This document shows positions 58,099 to 64,000 of a stretch of DNA of 64,000 nt, piece after piece. The stretch's first letter is position 1. Every line of letters starts with the position of its first letter. Below the pieces are notes generated by a model. The model saw only the letters and a program-made list of their open reading frames with translations, was not told the DNA's origin and did no database searches. Source of the stretch: Terriglobia bacterium (GTDB taxonomy: Bacteria > Acidobacteriota > Terriglobia > UBA7540); assembly GCA_030038235.1 (NCBI GenBank), contig JASHPE010000122.1, forward strand, positions 20,925 through 84,924, read 5' to 3'. Made by a program: the position numbers and the translations under genes.

Positions 58099-59316
58099 AT
58101 GAGACAGCGGCTGGTTGTGTATACCTTTCTGTGCCTGGCCCTGGCCATCGCCTGGCCGGGATCTTCGCTTCTGATCGCGGACGACGCCGAGGACCACTAC
58201 ACCGCGGGCATGGGACTTCAGGCGCGCGGCGACCTGGCGGCGGCAATCGCCGAGTACCGCAAGGCGGTGGAACTGCGGCCGGACTACGCGGACGCTCATC
58301 TGAAGCTCGCCATGGGACTGCATCTCAAAGGCGACCTTGACTCGGCGATCGCGGAGTATCGTCAGGCGCTGCGCCTGAAGAGTACGGATGACGCGACGGC
58401 CCACACCGATCTCGGAATCGCGCTTGCGGCCCGAGGCGATCTTGAGGGCGCGGTGGCGGAGCAGCGGGAATCGACTCGCCTCGCGCCCAATCGTCCCGAA
58501 TCGCACAACGATCTGGGCATCACGCTGCGAGGCCAGGGCGATCTGGACGGCGCCATCGCGGAGTATCAGGAGGCGCTGCGCATCGAGCCCGAATACGCCG
58601 AGGCGCTCAACAATCTGGGGAACGCACTTACCGCCAGGGACGACTGGAGCGGCGCCGTGGAGCGCTATCGCGACGCCTTGCGCCTGAAGCCCGACTATTC
58701 CGACGCGCACAACAACCTCGGCATTGCCCTGACCCATCAGGGCGATCTTAAGGGCGCGGAAGCCGAGTACCACGCCGCGCTCGGGATCACGCCGGCCTCG
58801 GTCGAGGCCCATTACAACCTGGCCCGGACGCTCAAGGCCGAGGGCGACCTCGAGGGCGCGGCGGCGGAGTATTGCCACGCGATCGATCTCGATCCGCGCT
58901 ATGCCGACGCTCACAACAACCTCGGCGGCGTGCTCGAGCGGCAGTCGCGGTATGAAGCGGCGGCCGCGGAATTCCGCGCGGCCATCGCGATCGCACCGGG
59001 CGACGCCGCGTTCCACGGCAATCTCGGCAACGTGCTCGTGGAAGCGGCGCGCTGGGACGATGCCATAGCCGCCTTCGAGGAATCGCTGCGCATCAAGCCG
59101 GGCGACGCCGCCACGCTCGGCAATCTCGGGCTCGCGCTCGCGGGCAAGGGGCAGTACGAGGCCGCGATCGCGAGGTACCGCCAGGCGCTCGTCATCGATC
59201 CCGCAAACGCAACCGTCCGCGCGCGACTGGCCGAGGCGCAGGCCAGGCTGAAGCTTCGCGTCCCATTGCAGATTGGGGAAAGCAGTCGACAGTCGGCAGT
59301 TGACAGTCGACAGTAA
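58099..59316 (+). CDS. Tetratricopeptide repeat protein (signal peptide)
   Basis: Repeated GDLDGAIAEYQEALRIEPEYAEALNNLG-type units. Confidence 0.92.
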   Translation: MRQRLVVYTFLCLALAIAWPGSSLLIADDAEDHYTAGMGLQARGDLAAAIAEYRKAVELRPDYADAHLKLAMGLHLKGDLDSAIAEYRQALRLKSTDDATAHTDLGIALAARGDLEGAVAEQRESTRLAPNRPESHNDLGITLRGQGDLDGAIAEYQEALRIEPEYAEALNNLGNALTARDDWSGAVERYRDALRLKPDYSDAHNNLGIALTHQGDLKGAEAEYHAALGITPASVEAHYNLARTLKAEGDLEGAAAEYCHAIDLDPRYADAHNNLGGVLERQSRYEAAAAEFRAAIAIAPGDAAFHGNLGNVLVEAARWDDAIAAFEESLRIKPGDAATLGNLGLALAGKGQYEAAIARYRQALVIDPANATVRARLAEAQARLKLRVPLQIGESSRQSAVDSRQ

Positions 59317-59547
59317 GCAGCCGGCAATCGGCAGTTGACAGTCGAGAGTCTGACGGTCGAGAGGCTTTTGCCTCTCGACTTTTGATTTTTGATTTTTGAC
59401 TTTCAACTTTCGACTCTCACAATTCTTCGCTCGACTCCCGATTCGCCAATTCCCTATTCTCGATACGCCGCCCTCCAATCTGAGTTGGACGCGAAGGCTC
59501 GATATCGTCAACTTTTGACTGTCAACTGTCGACTGTCGACTTTTCCC
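59283..59547. repeat. Inverted pair of heptamer arrays
   Basis: cagtcga/cagtcgg/cagttga/cagtcga/... (59283-59355) and tcaactt/ttgactg/tcaactg/tcgactg/tcgactt (about 59508-59547). Confidence 0.75.
59356..59388 (+). terminator. Intrinsic terminator-like hairpin after the TPR gene
   Basis: gtcgagaggc-tttt-gcctctcgac followed by T-rich ttttgattttt. Confidence 0.65.
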
Positions 59548-61121
59548 AACACCGCCACCGCCGCCCGGCACCGCTGCCATCGCCCGTACATCCCACGCCC
59601 GAGCCTGACGCGGAGCTCATAATAGAAGTCCGCCAGGTGCCGGGCGCGGCCGGCGGCCGGCCTTCCCGGCTTGCCCGTGAGCTGCCCGGCCAGGGCGTGT
59701 GCGGAACTTATCATGGCGTCGAGCGACTCGGGAAACGCCGCGCACCAGAGCCTAGACGAGTAGTTGCCCAGACGGCGGTCAAGCAGCGCCAGCAGATCGT
59801 TGGCATGACGTCCGAGGCCGCGCAGGCAGTTCCACAAGGCGCGTGCGAACAGGCGCACCCGGCGCGCCCAGCGGCTTGCGGCTTCCGAATTGCCTCCCGA
59901 TTCAGCGCCGGAGTTCGCTCCGGGATGGTCTCCGCCGTCGCCGGAAAACGCCGGAGCGGGCGGGATGCCGGCGCTATCAGCCGGCGGGACGCCGGCGCTG
60001 CCTCCGAGGGCCGCCTGCACCCTCCGGAGAAACTCGTCGAACTCGCCGGGCAGATTCAATCCCAGGCGCCGCGCCTCCTGCAGCCGATCGAGGTCGGAGG
60101 GCTGGAGTTTGCGAAGATAGGCACGTTCTTCAGCGGTTAAGGTGTCCCGTAAGGGAGAGTGGGCTGCCGGGTGTGCCGTTGGGAGTTGGGAGTCGGGAGT
60201 CGGGAGTCGGGTACCGGCGGCAGCGAAAACTTCCGGTCCGTCCCCGGCAAGTGGTGGCTGAGGACTGACAACTGAAGACTGAGAACTGACGACCGGCTGA
60301 TTCCTCCACTGTTCCACCGGCGGGACCGGCGCCGGGTCGGGGCAGAGGACCGCCTGGTTGCGACGGCAAGAATTGAACGGGTCGCCGAGCTCGTACGACG
60401 AATGCATCTGGTGCTCGATCGCCACCACGTGCCGGCGGCCGCAGCAGCCAACGTCCTTGGGGTCGATCAGCGGCTCGCCGCGCCAGCGCAGCAGTTCCTG
60501 CCACAAGCGGAGCATGCGGTCGCCGATCTTTTCCAGGGGATCGGTGAATCTGTAGCCTTGGATGGCGTCGCCGATCGACTCCTCCAGCCACGTCAACTGC
60601 GCCTCGGTGACCGGATATGGCTCTGTACCCGGCCCGCCCGGACGGCGGACTGCCGCCAGATCGTCGAGCAGCCGGTAGACCTTCAGCGTTTCGAGGTCGC
60701 ATTCGAGGCGCACGCCCGCGATCCAGCGCCAGCTTAGCATGCCGATGGCGTGCGCCAGTTTCTCCTCGGTCGCGTCCTGCGGAGCGATTTCGCGGCGCCA
60801 GGCTTCGAGGTGGCGATGATACGCCTCGGGCGTCGCGCCCACCAGCGCCAGCGCGCGCTCCGGGTCGGCCACGTACCATCCGTGGCGGAAGCAGGTGGCG
60901 TAACGCGCGGAGCGGTCGCGCTTCTTGGCGATGAGCGCCAGCGTCAGATTATGATGGCAGGCGTGGCGGCGCTTTTCCGTCGAACGAAAGCGGATTTCGC
61001 GCGGCACGGCGTTGGCGCGCTCGAGGTTGGCGCGGCAAGCCGCCAGCACGCGGTCGGTGACGGTGTATTTGCGCTTCGGGCGCGGTGCGAAGTCGGTGGG
61101 GTTGGGTTCGAGGTCGATCAT
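59508..61121 (-). CDS. Hypothetical protein with repeat-derived low-complexity segments
   Basis: 537-aa ORF; conserved-looking N-terminus (RKYTVTDRVLAACRANLERANAVPREIRFRSTEKRRHACHHNLTLAL); internal SAGVPPADSAGIPPAP, SSQSSVVSPQ and TRLPTPDSQLPT. Confidence 0.65.
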   Translation of the reverse strand: MIDLEPNPTDFAPRPKRKYTVTDRVLAACRANLERANAVPREIRFRSTEKRRHACHHNLTLALIAKKRDRSARYATCFRHGWYVADPERALALVGATPEAYHRHLEAWRREIAPQDATEEKLAHAIGMLSWRWIAGVRLECDLETLKVYRLLDDLAAVRRPGGPGTEPYPVTEAQLTWLEESIGDAIQGYRFTDPLEKIGDRMLRLWQELLRWRGEPLIDPKDVGCCGRRHVVAIEHQMHSSYELGDPFNSCRRNQAVLCPDPAPVPPVEQWRNQPVVSSQSSVVSPQPPLAGDGPEVFAAAGTRLPTPDSQLPTAHPAAHSPLRDTLTAEERAYLRKLQPSDLDRLQEARRLGLNLPGEFDEFLRRVQAALGGSAGVPPADSAGIPPAPAFSGDGGDHPGANSGAESGGNSEAASRWARRVRLFARALWNCLRGLGRHANDLLALLDRRLGNYSSRLWCAAFPESLDAMISSAHALAGQLTGKPGRPAAGRARHLADFYYELRVRLGRGMYGRWQRCRAAVAVLGKVDSRQLTVKS

Positions 61122-61128
61122 AGGTCCT

Positions 61129-61206
61129 CCAGTTTTTCAGTTTCTCAGTGCGTCAGTTGTTCAGCCTGGTCGCTACTGATCAACTGACCCACTGACTTAC
61201 TGCCTA
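61129..61206. repeat. Inverted pair of octamer (CAGTNNNT) arrays
   Basis: cagttttt cagtttct cagtgcgt cagttgtt cag and actgatca actgaccc actgactt actg. Confidence 0.75.
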
Positions 61207-61605
61207 GCACGTCCGGATGGGACAGTGGGTAAAAGCAAGAATGGTGAGATAATTTCTTTCGCGCCGTGTTATCAGTGGCTTAACCTGTGGAAAATTCTTG
61301 TGGTTTGGGATTGTGGGCCTCTGCGCCCCGACTTGGGACGACGCCGGAGAGCCTCAAGATGTTTGTTTTGTTTGGAATGGCAACGAAACAGGCGCGATTT
61401 TGCGATTTGACGATCGGGGAAGCGCCAAAACGAGGACCTGCGAGAGTAGGCGCAAGGGTTAGGGAGGCCATAAGCAACGCGTTCGGTGGCGCGATTGCTG
61501 TTCGACCTAACCTCCGGTTGCGTTTGGGCCGGTCAAGTGCTAGGTTGTCAGTCGGGCCTGAACTGGCTGCGAGGGGTAGCCGCGAATCCGCACAGGAAGA
61601 AGCAA

Positions 61606-62328
61606 ATGAAAGTGCGTACAAAGCTTGTGCTTATCCTCGCCTTGATTCTCGCCTGTGGCGTCGTAGCGGCCGCAAGTGAACAATACCAGAAATGCAGCAG
61701 CGCCATCGCTTCGAATTTCAACGGAACGGCGATTCCGGCCGGCTCCTACGTCTGGTTCACTGGGGTTCTCACCGTGAGCGGCCTGCCAGCCGCCCCGGCC
61801 GAGCTCTACGTCACTCACTCGACCATCACCTTCACGGCGAACGGTAAGACGTACGACGTCGTGGTGCCCGATTCCACCATCTGGTTTTCGCCTTCAACGA
61901 CTCTCGCGACGACAGACTACACCTTTCTAGGGAGCTACTTTCTGGGATTCGGCTGGGACACCTACCTGCCTTCCTCCGGGCTGGCCGGCAACTATCTGCT
62001 GACCGCCGTCACCTTCCCGGTGCCCTCGGCCGGCCTGCCCGGCGGAATCAAGAACGTCACCTGGAGCGCGACCTTCAGCAGCTATACCAGCGGTCTTACC
62101 GTGCAATGGCAATGGGCTGCCGCGGCTTACAGCGACTTCGGCACTTACGACAACCTGGGAGTAAAGCCGGTGGACGACAACAAGGCCAGCCAATATCAGA
62201 ACTCCGACCACGCCGGCACGCCGGAAAACTTCAAGCCGTATGTGATCGGCGGCGCCACCGGAGGCGGCGGGTCGAACTACACGGGTTCCCTGAGTGGCAC
62301 GGATAGTTGCCCGCTGCTGCCTTCGTAA
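61606..62328 (+). CDS. Secreted hypothetical protein
   Basis: MKVRTKLVLILALILACGVVAAASEQYQKCSSAIASNFNGTAIPAGSYVWFTG. Confidence 0.75.
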   Translation: MKVRTKLVLILALILACGVVAAASEQYQKCSSAIASNFNGTAIPAGSYVWFTGVLTVSGLPAAPAELYVTHSTITFTANGKTYDVVVPDSTIWFSPSTTLATTDYTFLGSYFLGFGWDTYLPSSGLAGNYLLTAVTFPVPSAGLPGGIKNVTWSATFSSYTSGLTVQWQWAAAAYSDFGTYDNLGVKPVDDNKASQYQNSDHAGTPENFKPYVIGGATGGGGSNYTGSLSGTDSCPLLPS

Positions 62329-62614
62329 GACTTCGTGCTCAGGAATCGCCCGGTGTCGGACCAGGTTCATATCGACGATGAATAGTTGTTAGAGCGGCGT
62401 GACTCTGGAGGTTCACGATAGTACGCGGCGAGAGGGCGAGCGTCCAATTCCGTCGAAGGGGCTCGTATCCTCTCGCCGCATTAACAGCGCCACGCTGCCA
62501 GAGAAACACAGGCCCCCGGGGTCCCTCCGGAGCAAAGGGAGACCATCACCGTCGTCAAAGCCCTGTAACGGGATGGGAGAGGATCGCCAGGAAATCCTCA
62601 GACTCGGGGAGCCC

Positions 62615-63433
62615 TCAAGCGCGGCCGGAAGTACCGGTACTTCCGGCTGGCTCCTCGCGCCGCCAAAGCGAAATGCCCTCGGCTCCACGAGCGAGCAGGC
62701 CCAGCGTCGCGACGGCGCGACCGCCGGAATCTGGCCGCAGAGCTCCGGAACCATACGCGTTCCCGACCTCCGTCCCCGGGGTGCGATCAGCCGATTGACC
62801 GCTAGTCTGACCTGCGATGATGGGCCGGTTCGCGACTGTTTCGTACGCGTAGCCGGTGAGCGTGGCGCGGACTTCCTCCGTATTCTTGTTCGCCAGGACG
62901 TTCAGGCGCACCCAGCCGTAGTGGACTTCACCGTTGATCAGGAACTTCACGCCCAGAAAGCGGTTGTAGGCGTTCTTCCATGGGCCGCCGCTGACGTAGT
63001 TGATGGCGGTCAAGCTGGCGAACGCCATATTGGCATTGCGGTTCAGAAAGGGCACGCCCGGGCCGACCCGAACCCCGGCGGGCAAGGCGGCTGCAAAGTA
63101 AGAGTAAGGCTTCGAAGGGGCTCGCACGAATCCGTTGGCGGCGTAGGCTGGCTTAATCGACAGATCATCCCCGAAAGGCGTTGTGGAGAGGTGCAGATCA
63201 TTGATCAGTCTGAAGTCGATCACACCGTCGTTGTTGAGATCGAGATCCAGCCTGGCGTTGTTCCCGATCTGTTGGTCGGCGGGCGTAAAGACAATCTCCG
63301 CCGCGGCGGACGGATGGATGGCCAATAGCGCCACTCCGGCAGCGGCGGCGTTGAGTGCGTAATCGTTCAAGTTCTTATGAAGTTTGGCGGTGAACTGGTG
63401 GGGTGTGCGGACGGATCGTGAGGCGTGGTTCAT
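62615..63433 (-). CDS. Secreted hypothetical protein with a CTERM-like C-terminal sorting signal
   Basis: C-terminal TLGLLARGAEGISLWRREE followed by a tail from a perfect palindrome. Confidence 0.7.
   Translation of the reverse strand: MNHASRSVRTPHQFTAKLHKNLNDYALNAAAAGVALLAIHPSAAAEIVFTPADQQIGNNARLDLDLNNDGVIDFRLINDLHLSTTPFGDDLSIKPAYAANGFVRAPSKPYSYFAAALPAGVRVGPGVPFLNRNANMAFASLTAINYVSGGPWKNAYNRFLGVKFLINGEVHYGWVRLNVLANKNTEEVRATLTGYAYETVANRPIIAGQTSGQSADRTPGTEVGNAYGSGALRPDSGGRAVATLGLLARGAEGISLWRREEPAGSTGTSGRA
62624..62647. repeat. Perfect 24-bp palindrome GCCGGAAGTACCGGTACTTCCGGC
   Basis: Read directly; in-frame peptide AGSTGTSG. Confidence 0.9.
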
Positions 63434-63715
63434 CGGACTCTCCTTTCGGGGCCTACAACCGGCTTCCCGTCGTGATCCCCCGCCGGGCGCCAACATATCA
63501 CTCGCGGCAGCCGAATGCAAGTCGTCGGGCTAGCGGGACTTGGAATATCGGTCAGGAAGAATTGAATTCGTCTTGGTCAGGCGCGGAGCCCAAGTGTACC
63601 GGCCGAGTGGTTGTCTGCCAAGCGGACTCGCATTAGACGCGTCTCAAAAACCGTTGATTTGCATTTTCCTTCCGAAGTTCAGCCCACGCCCGTTTTCACT
63701 TAAGTGCGCATGCTC

Positions 63716-64000
63716 TCAGGCAACAACGGGCCGCAGCTTCGCAGCCGCGCACGTGATCCTCACAGACCCCGGCTCGAGCCCGGGCGACGACGCTTCCACC
63801 ACCAGTTCGCCGGGCTCCTTCGACGCCTGCACGATGGCCATGGCGAGGCCGTTGAAGGCACTGCGCGTGGTGCCGTGGTCCGATTCATGACAGCTCGGGT
63901 CGCCGTTGCCGAGTCCGATCAGGCGACCGTTACCGGTGACGCGAAATGTGACCTCATTACCTGCGGCGGGCACCACGCGACCCTGGTCGTCCTGCACTTC
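63716..64000 (-). CDS. C-terminal part of a GH2/beta-galactosidase-like protein (truncated by window end)
   Basis: QDDQGRVVPAAGNEVTFRVTGNGRLIGLGNGDPSCHESDHGTTRSAFNGLAMAIVQAS, typical of the C-terminal domain of GH2 enzymes. Confidence 0.75.
   Translation of the reverse strand, partial: EVQDDQGRVVPAAGNEVTFRVTGNGRLIGLGNGDPSCHESDHGTTRSAFNGLAMAIVQASKEPGELVVEASSPGLEPGSVRITCAAAKLRPVVA

Noticed and set aside
60178-60296. Possible CRISPR array or VNTR
   Set aside because: Period is 7 bp with no spacers and the region is inside an ORF; this is the heptamer repeat class.
1-64000. tRNA and rRNA genes
   Set aside because: Scanned by eye for T-loop (GGTTCGANTCC) and rRNA-like blocks; none had a supporting cloverleaf. 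A tRNAscan-SE run would be decisive.

Overview
High-GC, gene-dense chromosomal window. Gene content (ADOP-type ABC permeases with PadR, DUF4380, intergenic repeats) looks like Acidobacteriota, possibly the Solibacter/Bryobacter side; this is inference from gene content only. Mostly housekeeping and metabolic genes: rsmH/mraZ, an NtrC-type two-component system, a xylulokinase/sugar isomerase/Gfo-Idh cluster, acyl-CoA dehydrogenase, thiolase, mazG, a MenC-like enolase, leuB-like, rhomboid, hisS, tag, hutH, glycosyltransferases, purQ/purL, kdoO-like, apt, acyP, ugpQ/glpD. The most interesting content is missed by the ORF track. (1) Two probable selenoprotein genes are each split at an in-frame TGA: a deiodinase-like protein (FGSYT-U-PPF, 38954-39745 minus, with a SECIS-like hairpin after the UGA) and a glutaredoxin/PDO-like protein (TPT-U-PHC, 51628-52302 plus). 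(2) A PIN-domain protein overlaps a small Cas2/VapD-like protein and may form a non-canonical toxin-antitoxin pair. (3) Two tandem copies of a two-hairpin element keep their loop sequences while their stems differ (30.9-31.14 kb). (4) Several dispersed repeat families occur: inverted heptamer/octamer arrays, 82-bp REPIN-like elements, GTAG-headed REP-like palindromes, CACAGAG elements and probable IS21-like end repeats. Some lie inside or at the ends of coding sequences. A frameshifted parDE pair and an intact RES-Xre pair are also present. I saw no rRNA, CRISPR array or convincing tRNA. All calls come from reading the sequence by eye; no database search was run.
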